A stretch of DNA of 64,000 nucleotides from Argopecten irradians (lineage: Eukaryota > Mollusca > Bivalvia > Pectinida > Pectinidae): NCBI RefSeq assembly GCF_041381155.1, contig NC_091146.1, positions 3,145,733 to 3,209,732 on the forward strand. Direction: 5' to 3'. A program made the position numbers and the translations under genes. The notes beneath the pieces are model-generated. The model had not been told where the DNA came from, ran no database searches, and saw only the letters and a program-made list of their open reading frames with translations. Position 1 is the stretch's first letter. Each line of letters begins with the position of its first letter. This document shows, piece after piece, positions 25,025 through 35,559 of the stretch.

Positions 25025-25130
25025 TTGATTATTACTCGTGCACTACCCGGGGCTCGATCTCACGATCTACAGCACCCAATCTCCTAGTCAAACATACCCG
25101 GGCCTTTTACCACCGCGCCACATCCACTTC
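25025..25130 (-). mobile_element. tRNA-derived SINE fragment
   Basis: On the minus strand, tggcgcggtggtaaaaggc (A box-like) is followed by gagatcgagccccgg (B box-like) at tRNA spacing. Flanks show no long SINE body. A different head from families 1 and 2. Probably a SINE remnant rather than a tRNA gene, since no full cloverleaf is evident. Confidence 0.6.
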
Positions 25131-25405
25131 CCCCAAAAAGGACGTTTCAATGATAACTTGATAGTCGGTTCGACATGCTGACATGATCATGGGTTCGTGT
25201 CTTCTGATTAGCTAATGAATTTATGATAATTAATATATAAGAGAAAAGAGTGCGAATATTATTTAATTTTGTCTGGGAAGATTCTATTGTAAGGAATTCA
25301 AACAATGCCTGAAACGGGGTAGAAAAACAACAACAACAACAGGAAATGAAAGAAAAACATAATAAGACATTTTGCATCATGTTACGAACATGTGTTTGTT
25401 TTTAC

Positions 25406-25496
25406 CTTCACCAGTGCGCTGTCTTCTGATTACTAAGAAAAGGCCAATAATCGTCAAAGTCAGAATACCAACAACACAGCCAGACATGCAGATATC
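25406..25496 (-). CDS. Gene 1 exon 7: transmembrane segment
   Basis: Reading back from the donor GAAG|gtaaaa, the frame gives SGCVVGILTLTIIGLFLVI followed by RRQRTGE: one hydrophobic span then a basic stop-transfer stretch, as in type I receptors. Phase 1 at the 3' end fits exon 8. The 5' end is uncertain. The plus strand has no CT (hence the minus strand has no AG acceptor) from here to about 25774, because the five 50-bp repeats lie immediately upstream. The reading frame itself meets a stop inside the repeats. Either the acceptor was lost in the repeat expansion, or the assembly is wrong here, or the intron end is non-canonical. The start given is the last codon I trust. Confidence 0.65.
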
Positions 25497-25733
25497 AATA
25501 CATAGATACATCACAGGTGTACATTTCGGTTCGACATGCAGATATCAATACATAGATACATCACAGGTGTACATTTCGGTTCGACATGCAGATATCAATA
25601 CATAGATACATCACAGGTGTACATTTCGGTTCGACATGCAGATATCAATACATAGATACATCACAGGTGTACATTTCGGTTCGACATGCAGATATCAATA
25701 CATAGATACATCACAGGTGTACATTTAGATAGG
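25484..25733. repeat. Five tandem 50-bp repeats at the edge of the transmembrane exon
   Basis: Copies start at 25484, 25534, 25584, 25634 and 25684, and are essentially identical (acatgcagatatcaatacat, then agatacatcacaggtg). The first copy overlaps the start of the transmembrane coding frame. Identity implies a very recent expansion or an assembly duplication. Confidence 0.95.
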
Positions 25734-25924
25734 TCACCGTAAAGTTACAAATAAACAAACATTATGCATGTAAATCTTCACCTAGGATAACCCTTCAAAG
25801 CCCCATATAAGAAGTTTATGAATAATTATAAAATTAACTGATCACACACTTATAACATAGGTCATAATATGTTTTATATGACAATGAACAATATTAAAAA
25901 AACATGCTTAGCCTTTACACTTGT

Positions 25925-27125
25925 CTATAGGACATTGGATAAATAAAAATTACACATATTCCCTCCTATATTGTTCTTTAGAAATATCATGAAAATGTTT
26001 TTGACAAGACCTTTAAAAGGATGGTTGTAATTCTCTCGTTGTATATCGTCATGGAGATTATTCCAGTCTTTTGCAGCACTATGAAAGAAAGTGAGGGATT
26101 CTGGTCCTTTGCCAATGAGTGTAAAGGATTCTTTTAGATAAAAAGGATACTGATTTTTGAAAATATTAAACAAATGATAGAGTTTCAGCTGTTTAACTCT
26201 AAATGTTACATTAAGCATATTGAGTTGTTCAATTTCAACATGGGTAATTCGTGTTCTAGGTTCAAGCTCTGATATAATAATTTGTAGTTTTTGTTTGAGA
26301 CCTTTTGTAAGCCCTTCAAATCAGGATGTACATTCACATGCATAGTCAAAGCGGCATTAAATGCTGTTCCTATACAAAACAAATCAGCTGCTGGTTTACT
26401 TTCAGGATAATGTTATTCACAGTTTGTTCTCCAAATAAATCTAAAACCACACGGAGATATTTTACTTTGGATCTATAGTAAACTACAGACTACAGCAAGG
26501 GTGATATCAGGGAGGATTGTCATTTTCCCTTGAGGTCCAAAAAGGATACTCTCCGTTTTACCCAAGTGAAGGGATAATTTATTGTCTACGAGCAAATCCT
26601 TACAAGAATATAACACTTTAGATAATATTTGAGATATAACTAGAGGATCTCTGTGTGAAAATATTATTGCACAATCATCGACATATAAAAAAAACTTGCA
26701 TTCCGAATTTATACTAACTGGCACATTATAAACATTGATAAGGAATACTAGAGGTCCCAGTAAACTCCCTTGGGGTAACATGGTTAGCCTCAAAGTTTGT
26801 TCCATTTACGTTGACTATTTGCTTTCTGTTTTTTAAAATAGGAATTGAACCACCCAACCGATTCAATCCCTATCATTTCGAGTTTTTCCACACATGATAT
26901 CATGGTCAACGTTGTCAAATGTTTGGGACCTTCTGTGGTCAACCAGGTGAATGAGACATGAATCGGTAGAGAACGAATTTTGGAAGCCTGATTGAAGCTC
27001 ATATAAAATATTGTTTGATTTCAAATATGTTTCCAGTTGCTTATATACAAATCTCTCTAAAATTTTGGAAACTGTATTAAGAATGCTAACTGGTCTGTAG
27101 TTATCTGCGTTCAACCTATCTTTCT
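25925..27125 (-). mobile_element. Dead non-LTR retrotransposon, reverse transcriptase and C-terminal region
   Basis: On the minus strand, pieces of a reverse transcriptase occur in order but in different frames. First NYRPVSILNTVSKILERF (about 27100-27040), then a finger region with LYELQSGF, then LPQGSLLGPLVFLI and the catalytic YVDD box (about 26690, normally YADD), then a C-terminal part with FFHSAAKDWNNLHDDI (about 26070). These are hallmarks of jockey/CR1-type LINE polymerases. Frameshifts and stops between the pieces make it inactive. No endonuclease domain was seen, so it is 5'-truncated. It lies in the gene 1 intron between exons 6 and 7, same orientation as the gene. Confidence 0.85.
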
Positions 27126-27329
27126 TTTTGACAAGTGGTTTAACTTTCGCAAATAAGAAGATAAAGACGGTTTATTCTCTTATATTTTCCATGTATGAAC
27201 GCAGCATATAAATTACTGAAGATTGTACCCTGGATATTTTTTCTCTGTCTAACAGGATTGCTGCTTGATTATGGATTTAAAAACAAAATTGTCTGACAGA
27301 TAATGATCCCATGGTAACAATGATATGAC

Positions 27330-27465
27330 TGCCGATTGAAATTTCAGTAAAAAATGGACGTTATTTCAAAATGGCTACCCTGGTTGGACCTGAAGGACCA
27401 CATTTTATCTATCTAGTGATACATGTGAATCTTTAGTTTTAACTAGTTATTGAACATGATGTTAT
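27330..27465. mobile_element. MITE family C, internal fragment
   Basis: Collinear with the middle of 12771-13197: atttcaaaat, ctaccctggttgga, gaaggacc, tctatctagtg. Ends were not found, so it is a truncated copy. Confidence 0.6.
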
Positions 27466-27522
27466 ATGACTTTTCGATTGATGATTAAACCAAACCGATG
27501 CTGCTTAACAGATATTTTTTAC

Positions 27523-27804
27523 CTTCTGTGCGAATTTTGAATGTGACGGTCAGCATCTTCCCTACGCCGTTACTGATGTTAACGTGACTGTGGATGTATC
27601 CCTCCGCGGACGTGATCAGGACGGATCCCTGGACAGTATATGTATAGCTGTTATTCTGTACTATAGACGTATCCATCACACCAGTAGACCATCGTATAGT
27701 GGGTGACGGGTTCGCAATCACAATTGCATCAAGTGGAATTGCCTGGCCTCTCTTTCCCGTCAATCTAATTATACTGTCACACGAATACCTTCTGCGGGGT
27801 GTAC
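27523..27804 (-). CDS. Gene 1 exon 6: Ig-like domain 4 (membrane-proximal)
   Basis: 282-bp exon, acceptor catcttcag, donor GAAG|gtaaaa, phase 1 both sides, 93 full codons. Ig-like features include NPSPTIRWSTG (strand B-C region with the core Trp) and a HVNISNGVG turn followed by a terminal strand KMLTVTFKI. The usual disulphide pair is not present; the only visible Cys is near the start (RRYSC). Similar in layout to membrane-proximal domains of Ig adhesion proteins. NNS and NIS are possible N-glycosylation sites. Confidence 0.8.
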
Positions 27805-28045
27805 CTGAAGATGTAAAACATAAATATTCTTATTATTGTTTTGTTTCAATAAACTATTTTCAATTGATTATTATCCCCCCATTCTATTCTTATTCTATTA
27901 TGGTACATTTCAAATCTAATAGCATTGAATATATGTTAATGATTTATATCTTGGTAAAGTTTATTTCAAACCGATTCAGTAAAGAACATATTTTCTAAAT
28001 TTCTAAATTTCAGTTCGTCTATTAAATTATGTATTTTAGACTTAC

Positions 28046-28363
28046 ATGTGACCTGAAGTCCAAACCGTATCTCGGAAGGATTCTGAGTGACTGCATTGCT
28101 CGCTATGACGTCATAGGTCCCTGTGTCGTCACACTGGAGATTGTCTAATACCAAGTCATATCCTCCAGTAACACCATTGATATCTGTCCACGTGATCACG
28201 TGATTGTGACGTATTAGGGTGACGTTAGGATTTGGGTTACTGTCTACCTCAACATTGAGTACCAGACTATCAGCCTCATGGAGTCTGATGACGTCATTAG
28301 GGATGACAGGGCGCAGTTCCTCAGTTTCATTTTGGTACCTTAGTTTTGTGATTCGGGCAGGAA
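28046..28363 (-). CDS. Gene 1 exon 5: Ig-like domain 3, disulphide residues replaced
   Basis: 318-bp exon, donor ACAT|gtaagt, phase 1 both sides, 105 codons. I-set-like pattern: SLVLNVEVDSNPNPNVTL around strands B-C, WTDINGV, then LQCDDTGTYDVIASNAV, which is the DxGxYxCxAxN motif with Val where Cys normally sits. The B-strand position is also not Cys (LNV). Loss at both positions fits a stable, selected disulphide-free fold rather than random decay. Two NVT/NET-type glycosylation sites are visible. Confidence 0.85.
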
Positions 28364-28394
28364 CTTGGAGAACATAGATTGGATACATGAATGG

Positions 28395-28612
28395 TTTTCA
28401 ACATTAACGATATGAAATACAGACATGTATTATGTAAGGCAATTGTCAGATAACCAGTGAATGTTTCACGTGTGGAATACATGGTTTGGATACATCAGTG
28501 GTTTACAACATTAACGATATGAAATACAGAAATGTTTTATGTTAGGCAGTTGTCAGATAACCAGTGAATGTTTCACGTGTGGAATACATGGTTTGGATAC
28601 ATAAATGATGTA
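28395..28612. repeat. Two-copy 107-bp tandem duplication
   Basis: acattaacgatatgaaatac recurs at an offset of 107 bp (28401 and 28508), together with gataaccagtgaatgtttca downstream of each. The copies differ at a few sites. It begins about 30 bp upstream of exon 5 on the coding strand, that is, in the branch-point region of that intron. Confidence 0.9.
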
Positions 28613-28642
28613 CCGTATAAACGTCCTAAATTGTGATAAGCA

Positions 28643-29012
28643 TTAAAGGTCCAGTACCTTTAAATCAAAAGTTTCTTAAAAACATAACAATAAAGTAAGA
28701 AGACATCTATCGTTGGCCTATGATGATGTTACAACTCAAAACAAAAACAATATCCTGTGTAGTCTATGTTACCAGAACGCTATTTTGCCGTCTGGCGCAG
28801 AGATAGTCTACTAACGGCTTTAATTAGGACGATGGCGGGAACATAAGACGACCCGCATTATGAAAATCAACATCTAATCTATTTTAAAGTCAAATTAGTT
28901 GTCCATCAGGTGTTGATTAGTGTATTATCAACGCAATTTTACCTTATCAACCTCGTTATATATACCTGTTTTTAGAACTGAAAACCGTTTTTGGAAGGTA
29001 GTAGGCCTTTAA
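28643..29012. mobile_element. MITE family B, copy 2 (TTAA-flanked, inverted)
   Basis: Ends ttaaaggtccagtacctt and aaggtagtaggcctttaa are inverted repeats of each other, with TTAA at both borders. The interior ttttgccgtctggcgcaga, then tagtctacta, is the reverse complement of the core of the other two copies. Confidence 0.85.
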
Positions 29013-29259
29013 CTAAGGAATTTGTGATATTTCCAGTAAATGAGTTATTTCGGCCTCATTACAAAGTTAATAGTGTTGTATGATCAGCATTGCCATCAAT
29101 AAAGCCGTGATACGTTTTTTTTACGTTGACAATTGATATCAATAGTCATTTTTTTCTTTATAAAATAAATATACATGCATCAATGTATTCCATTGAGTAA
29201 GAAATATGTCTTTGCACTATATAACGTTTCAAAACATTCTGCAAAAATACCATACTCAC

Positions 29260-29574
29260 AGCGAGGTTTTAGAACGAACTCGGCACTGTCCTCTGAGGGT
29301 GGCCCGCTGTACCCTTCTGTCGCCTCTCTCGTCTGACAGGTAAACATGTTGTACCTGTCCCTCATAAGTACTGGAGTGATAACGAGGCTTGTGTCCTTGA
29401 CATTAAACCTAGTGTCGGTAATAGAACTTCCGTTAAGTTTCCATGTGGACGTCATCCTCAAGCCGTGGTTGTCCGGCTTACTTCGTGATACTGACGATGC
29501 ACACTCTAGATCTACAGTCTCGTTAACAAGAGGCAAAGTCTCGGAGGATGTAATTGTCGGCACTGTCGGTGTGT
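29260..29574 (-). CDS. Gene 1 exon 4: Ig domain 2 (canonical)
   Basis: 315-bp exon, acceptor attttcag, donor CGCT|gtgagt, phase 1 both sides, 104 codons. Canonical Ig landmarks: VDLECASSVS (B-strand Cys), TSTWKLNGS (core Trp), SLVITPVLMRDRYNMFTCQT (F-strand Cys), and a G strand AEFVLKP. NES/NGS-type glycosylation sites are present. It is the domain with the clearest match to gene 2 (62033-62683): RSKPDNHGLRM against QSKPINHGLEM, and WKLNGS against WTLNGS. Confidence 0.9.
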
Positions 29575-29599
29575 CTGAAAATCAAGTCAATATATACTA

Positions 29600-31039
29600 T
29601 ATAACACGAAGTCTCCGTTTAGTTTATTTTTTGGTGTTTTCGTAATTGCTATATATGGAAGCAGATATATAAAAAGCATCAGCAATAGGAAATAATCTAG
29701 AACCTCCCTCAGAGTAACGAGCGCTAAAAACCAAAGGTGAGACGGCGTTAAGCATTACACATTGATGGCAAAAGCACACAAGCTTATCAGTAGGTTAATG
29801 GCAATAGCTAGAGCTTAGTTACTCCAACAATGTTAGAGGTATAGCACGACGAGATACTTTTGGAACATTACGTCGTATCTAAACTCTAACTTCCGACAGA
29901 CCATTTACCCGAATGTTTGGATTGTGACATTATAAAACGTTTCAATCATATTTAAATAGTCGTCAATGTCAAATACCTACCTCTTTTTCATAGATTAACA
30001 TGTATTTTAACAAAATCAATCTCCTATCGTAAATTTTCATGACCCAGACAAACTTCATGTTGATAGCAATCCGGCCGGTGAAAAGAAAACACGATTTGCA
30101 AAGTCCATAAATCGCTTGATTTGCCTTTACCTTTACTTGTATTCTGCCCGCTTGAATTAACGTTCCGTTTTTTGTAGTAACCAGCCGCCATATTTAAAAC
30201 TAGGTCAAAATGTTACGGAGAGGATTAATCATATCTAATACGCTAAAATGCTATTTCACGAGACCCAAGTTATGGTTTTACTAGATAAATGGGATAATTA
30301 ATACCTAAACTGTAAGTACACATCAATGTTATCACCGTTAGAACATTAAATATTGATTTTATTGCATTTTCCTTCCGCCTTTATCCGACATCGGAAGCTG
30401 CATCAAAGAAATATGCCTTTAATGGAGCGGATAAGGTCATTTTTTATATAATCGTTCAAAGTTTGAAGAAAGAATGAAATTTTGCATATCGTATCTTTAG
30501 GACATAAGGTTTCAGGAAAAAGATGGACCCAAAAAATCACGGCCCCTGGCGGCCGCCATATTGGTTTTCAAAATAGCCGTCACAAACCACCTTCTGCGAC
30601 CCATATCTCACGTTCTATACCAGCTAGGCCTAAATTCTAAACGTCTACACCCATATTGACAATTAGGAACATCCTGTGAATCTTAAACTTCATGTAGAAG
30701 GACCGCCATTTTGTATTTCAAGATGGCTGCCAACTTTGCGAGCTATATCTGTATATAATACATCTAATGGCTAATTTAACTTTAACCAAATAAACACATT
30801 CAAATGTAGTGAGAGTATTTATAATTTTGTAGTGTTTGATACATCAATAGTTTTATTGTTATTTAAACTTCAAAATGACCACCATTTAAAAATCCAAAAT
30901 GGACGTTTGAATTAAAGTTGTCTCAGTAAGTAAAAGTTAAAATGTTGATACATATGAGATGCCTTGAATGAACTTGGAATAAATCCCTAAATTGCAACTC
31001 TATAGGCGTCAACAAATTATCATTTTTCGTGTGCTTCAT
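29600..31039. other. Intron without recognised genes
   Basis: No exon, RNA gene or full transposon was recognised. Around 30550-30740 there are cggccgccatattgg and aagatggctgcc motifs of the kind found in repetitive elements of many invertebrates, but no ends could be placed. Confidence 0.45.
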
Positions 31040-31590
31040 CAAGTCCTCAATTGGAGGGAGGGCGTTATAATTGTACCTGCTGCCCCTATTGTACGAGCGT
31101 AAAAGGCGACTAAATTTAGGATCTTATATTTTCTGTTCTTCCTAAATGACTTTATGGTTCCTAATGCCTCCCTTGGCACCGCCTCACTTTTGACCTTGAG
31201 TTGAGCGTTCGCCCTTGTAAGGAAGGATCTGGGTTCTGTCAACTGGCCGAGACACACCAAAGTCTATAAAAGTGGTAGTTTCTGCTCCGACTTAGCGCTC
31301 AGCAAACAAGGAGTGGGACGACTGGTTCGTCGTTGTCAGTATAAAGTGACCGGATGGGATGTGTTGCTTGGTGTCTTCGGCGGCATGCTTCAGTAATATA
31401 GCACTATAAAAAGGGCAACAGTTCCACTATACAAGAGGACACAACACGAACATACCGTAGTCTCTAAAACACGCACCTAACACTTCACACACGCCACACA
31501 CTAAATATATGGAAGGCTTTCCTTAAATGACCCTGGCTGCTAATAGGACGTTAAAATAATCAAACAAACAAACAAACAAACAAACGTCAA
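31040..31590 (+). mobile_element. Composite SINE, family 2, with shared 3' tail
   Basis: The element contains gtaaaaggcgactaaattt, then gtttctgctccgacttagcg, tgggacgactggttcg, ggcggcatgcttcagtaat and agcactataaaaagggcaac. It ends in aatgaccctggctgctaat, aggacgtt, and a (caaa)n run near 31560-31585. The same ending, in reverse complement, closes the family 1 SINE at 52146-52356. A reverse fragment of the middle lies at 54855-54990. It resembles a widespread bivalve repeat as I remember it; no search was possible. Confidence 0.75.
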
Positions 31591-31899
31591 TTGGAACATC
31601 TTCAAAGTAACAAATCAGCAGTGATTGGCCGAAACTCTCTCCATCTGTGGATTACACCCAGCTCTTACCTTGTCGCTTCTACTGCGATCAGTCGGGCGCC
31701 TTCTCTCCTGTTTTGATAGTACATCTACAGCTGATTACTGTCACTGCGCATTCCTTTTAATGTTGGAAATAGCTTTTAAGTTGAACATGCAGGAAACAGG
31801 AACACCATCTCCGACATTCTAGGGTACTGATATTTTCTACCAATCCTTTATACTTCGGCTTCCTACTTTCAAATCCCTCCTCAAAGTTTAAGTTATCCA

Positions 31900-32885
31900 T
31901 AACTACGGCAAGAGTTGATGATTTAGATCCCCAAAAGCATATGTCGGCCTATAAGAGAGCCGAAATCTAGGGATCGTATATTCCTGGTTTTGAATAAAGC
32001 GCCTGCAATCACCGCCATGCTCAGTGACTTCGGGTTTTGTCGGATTCTTAATCGTATCACGGGGCTGACGTTCGACACGACCTGCACGTGGTGAGCCAGG
32101 TAAGTAACGTAGGCGCACATGTGTTTGTTTATGTTTTACTTCTGGCTAATATGAGCAAATCATGCTGGTATATTTCCACAGATTGAGTATTAGAAACATC
32201 CAATTTACACATTGCCGTAAAATATTGTGTATCAAATATTGTAATGTGGGAGCATTATTTTCTTTGTAGATAGAGTCTTCTAAGGTCGAACACATCTTTT
32301 GTTTAATATGAAAAATTGTTGAGATTTTCTCTTGGTTTCATAACTCTCGTTTTACTTCGAGATTGTCGCGACGATGTTCGGAAGAGTTCGGAATGACTCG
32401 GCATCTTTCGAACCTAATTTTTACGTGTACATATACTCCCATGGCTATCTTCGCAAGGACGTGTTTGTGGTTAATTTCTAGGGCCGCTACTGTCAAATTA
32501 ATAAACGTACCACAAGGTATCATGTCAGAACCGGTAGACATTCAAGATTTTCTCCGATTATTATAGAGGGAATATCTTCCCTTGAATCCACAAAATTTCT
32601 GAGGACGCGGTTGACGGCCGGACATGAACGTAGTTATGTAATATGAGTGCGGCCATCTCATCCATGAAGCCTTCTTTGGTAGACGAATCCCAAATGACTC
32701 TGCATTTAGTATTTTTGTTTGCAGGCCTGATATTAAGGTGAATCTCCATTCTAATTTTAAATGATTCAAACCATATAGAAAAACGAAACAATATTAAGAT
32801 GAGGTCAGTCAATACGGTTTTTAGGTTTAAGGTTAATTCTATTGATATATTCTCAATATCCACATGATTTGATTTTGCCTTCAAT
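31900..32885. other. Intron segment with unassigned open frames
   Basis: Overlapping frames exist on both strands (for example minus-strand 32561-32884 and 32338-32541). The minus-strand stretch VIWDSSTKEGFMDEM looks protein-like, but no family is recognised. None has splice sites fitting gene 1. They may be remnants of a transposon gene. Not called as genes. Confidence 0.3.
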
Positions 32886-32894
32886 TGTACTTAC

Positions 32895-33179
32895 CAGTAA
32901 CGACTATAAGAGTCCCTCCCAGTACAATATCTCCAGATATTATTTTAGTGTAGTAATACCCAGCATGTGTCACGTGTGTACTGTCTATCTCCAGTTCAGC
33001 GTACTCTGATGCGAGACGGACACTTACACCGTCCTCCGTGGTATTGTCTCCGTCAATTTCTCCGTAAAGGAATTGGTAAAGGGTCCTTGTGTTAAGGGCA
33101 ACGACAGATATTGCCGTGTTGGGTGGCTTAGGCAGCATTAACCTCGTAATATCACCTTCACTTATGTAAGTAGCAGGAT
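32895..33179 (-). CDS. Gene 1 exon 3: V-like Ig domain without cysteines
   Basis: 285-bp exon, acceptor acaatag, donor ACTG|gtaagt, phase 1 both sides, 94 codons. The end pattern DSTHVTHAGYYYTKI is the Ig DxGxYxC signature with Tyr replacing Cys; it is followed by a G strand GTLIVVTG. There is no cysteine in the domain. The gene 2 counterpart (61071-61373) has the same replacement (TTRDAGYYYIER) and ends LLVVTG. The shared loss shows the disulphide-free state predates the duplication of the two genes. Confidence 0.85.
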
Positions 33180-33537
33180 CTATTGTAAACAATTTTAAAA
33201 TCATTAAAAATAAAAAAAAAATGTCAAAAATAAAAATGCATGGCAAATCTTTTACCAGAGTGCAAAGACATGCTGTATCAGTATTAAAAATATAAGGTTT
33301 TAAAACCGAAAAAAAAATCCGCTGAGAATCATAGTCGTTACATTTATTCGAAAATATACCAATATCCTTTGTAAAGCAATGTATGATTTTAAAAAAAAAA
33401 AAAGAAGTCAAAGAAATTAATATAAAAAAGTCTTCATTCTGTTATAAGACATTCTTAAATGTGACAATATTATGTAATGTTATGTTTCAAAGAAAGTAAG
33501 AAAATGATATTAAAACTGTTGACTTTTGTAGACTTAC

Positions 33538-33816
33538 CCGTGGTTATATTTACCATGACTGAGCCACTGACTATGCCATTAATCAGTGTTGATACTTTGA
33601 TCGTGTAGGCCGTGTCTGGTTTGATATCGCTGAATCTATACACATATATATCTGGTGACAGATAGTCGAAATCCGTAGATTTTCCTGCTTCAGTAACCAT
33701 GACAAAGTACTGAGAAATCCGCAGTCCGGGTAAAACATCGGGACTGTCCCATGTTACTATGATGGTACCGTCCGCTATGTATACCGCCGACAGGTCAACC
33801 GGAGGAACGGATTGTT
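33538..33816 (-). CDS. Gene 1 exon 2: N-terminal fibronectin type III domain
   Basis: 279-bp exon, acceptor tttgccag, donor ACGG|gtaagt, phase 1 both sides, 92 codons. FN3 landmarks: PPVDLSAVYIADGTIIVTW (A-B strands with core Trp), RISQYFVMV (strand C), and IKPDTAYTIKVSTLI (E-F strands with the conserved Leu/Tyr-type corner). It directly follows the signal peptide, so it would be the outermost domain. Closely parallel to gene 2 exon 2 (VNLTAEYIANGSIRVTW). Confidence 0.9.
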
Positions 33817-34289
33817 CTGGCAAATACAAAATCATGATAAAACCTATTTTTTTATTTATGCATTGAATGTCTTTCGGTTGGTATGCATAGCTAATATGAA
33901 TTCCAACTTATCAAAAGCATATTCCATGAAGCGCGCTGGCGGTTCATTTTTAATATACATATGTGAAGTTTGATTACCAGTTTATGATGAAATCGTAAAG
34001 ACATTGCATATATTACTGCCGTTGAACCCTATCTGTGAACGCCGAAAGTGTAATACAATTACGACAAGTATCAATAGTACATAATCAAATACAAGTATTC
34101 CGCGGCGTCGAGAATCAAAATGTTTTCTCATTGGATGGTTCGTTAACAAGGTGGGCGAGGCCCAATAAGACATGAAGGGCACGTGGCTTTATAAATGTAT
34201 CAGCGAGGACCGATGATATGTCAACATAAACAATTATAATATTCTAAAATTGATCAAATTATCGCTGGTGTTATTTTCTTTATTTAAGC

Positions 34290-34442
34290 AATAAACTGTT
34301 ACCAGATTGGGCATACAGTTAATATGAAGCCCATCCGGAAGGAAGATAAATAGAATGGCGCCCGTTAGGGCGCCATGGATATTTATCTTTCGGACGGATG
34401 GGCTTCATATCAACTGTATGTCCAATCTGGTAACAGTTTATT
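34290..34442. mobile_element. Fold-back element 3
   Basis: Long imperfect palindrome: aataaactgttaccagattg at the left is mirrored by caatctggtaacagtttatt at the right. The arms continue through gaagcccatccg and cggatgggcttc to a centre at ggcgcccgttagggcgcc near 34365. In the first intron of gene 1. Confidence 0.85.
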
Positions 34443-35255
34443 ACTTATATTTCCATTACGATCATTCAAATTTAAAACTATACATGTATATCTTTTGAAT
34501 TTCCCGTTTGTGCTAGTGTTGACGTCACCAAGTTCAATAAACGGAACAGCCATAGCATCAGCTTCTGAATATAGTTCAACACAAAACGGTTTGAAACAAG
34601 CGAACAAATGAAAATTATGCGATAATATTTTTTTATACATGCTATTTTGTCAACACGATAATACCATTAGATTTCATAGACCGCACAACTTTAAAACCTC
34701 TTTTAAAAATATTTGACCGTTATGTATAGGCGTAAGTATACAGTGTATACATTGTCAGTGACGCGGCGGAAACGTCAAATGTTCATACGCTTGACCAGAT
34801 TGGAGTTCATAGCCAGATATTGCCCATCTGGTTTAACATAGATTAAACGGGAAACTGAAAGTAGAATGGAAATATTAATTAGTACCCGGCTTAGTTTTCA
34901 TTATCGACAATATGAATTCGGGAAGGTTAGGAAACTAATGATCTATATATAAAACTTACGCTACCCTGCATGCAGTTCAAGTTTGGAGATACACACATGC
35001 AATGTACGTCTCGTAGTACTGTACGTACATGTAGAAATCTTCATCTTGCATCTTTGGTATTTTTGGTATATTTTGCCTATCATATTCATATCAAATCTAG
35101 GAAAATGTTGTTTTTTTTTAGCAAATGGGGCTGGTTAGTCTTAGTGACGGGACTTTGTATCTGGATGATTTTGAAAGGAATATTATCGCTCTATCCAGCG
35201 GATGTAGCCGTTTTTAGGAAGATATTCTAGAAATATGTTTTTATATAAGTTAAAG

Positions 35256-35408
35256 ACAGAGCATAAATGATTCCCATCATTTGAGCAATAATTGGTGTTT
35301 AATCGTATATATATATGTCTAGTTAACACAAAAAGTAATTTTAAATAATTTATTTAGTTTTTGGTGCATGCACAATCAGTACTGCATTCCATCTAGGACA
35401 TAACTACC
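35256..35408 (+). repeat. Dispersed repeat R1, copy 1
   Basis: Shares, collinearly and in the same plus orientation, caataattggtgtttaatcg, atatatatgtct, ttaacacaaaa, tttggtgcatg and caatcagtact with 54446-54600. Because the two genes run in opposite directions, the shared orientation argues for a mobile repeat rather than a shared ancestral intron. Confidence 0.75.
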
Positions 35409-35559
35409 TAATGTGTGTTATTAAACATATCTGTACAAAACATGCAGCTTTCAAACCAGTACACAACAACCAATAAAAATCATTCCGTAAATATGCACAA
35501 TTCACGTAATTTCATAAAACAATATCTTAATATGCGATATATTCCAACCATTTAGGATG

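Noticed and set aside
25372..25605. Plus-strand 77-codon frame over the 50-bp repeats
   Set aside because: Antisense to the transmembrane exon and made of the tandem repeat.
32338..32884. Coding remnants on either strand
   Set aside because: Protein-like in places but no family recognised and frames overlap on both strands; recorded only as an unassigned segment.
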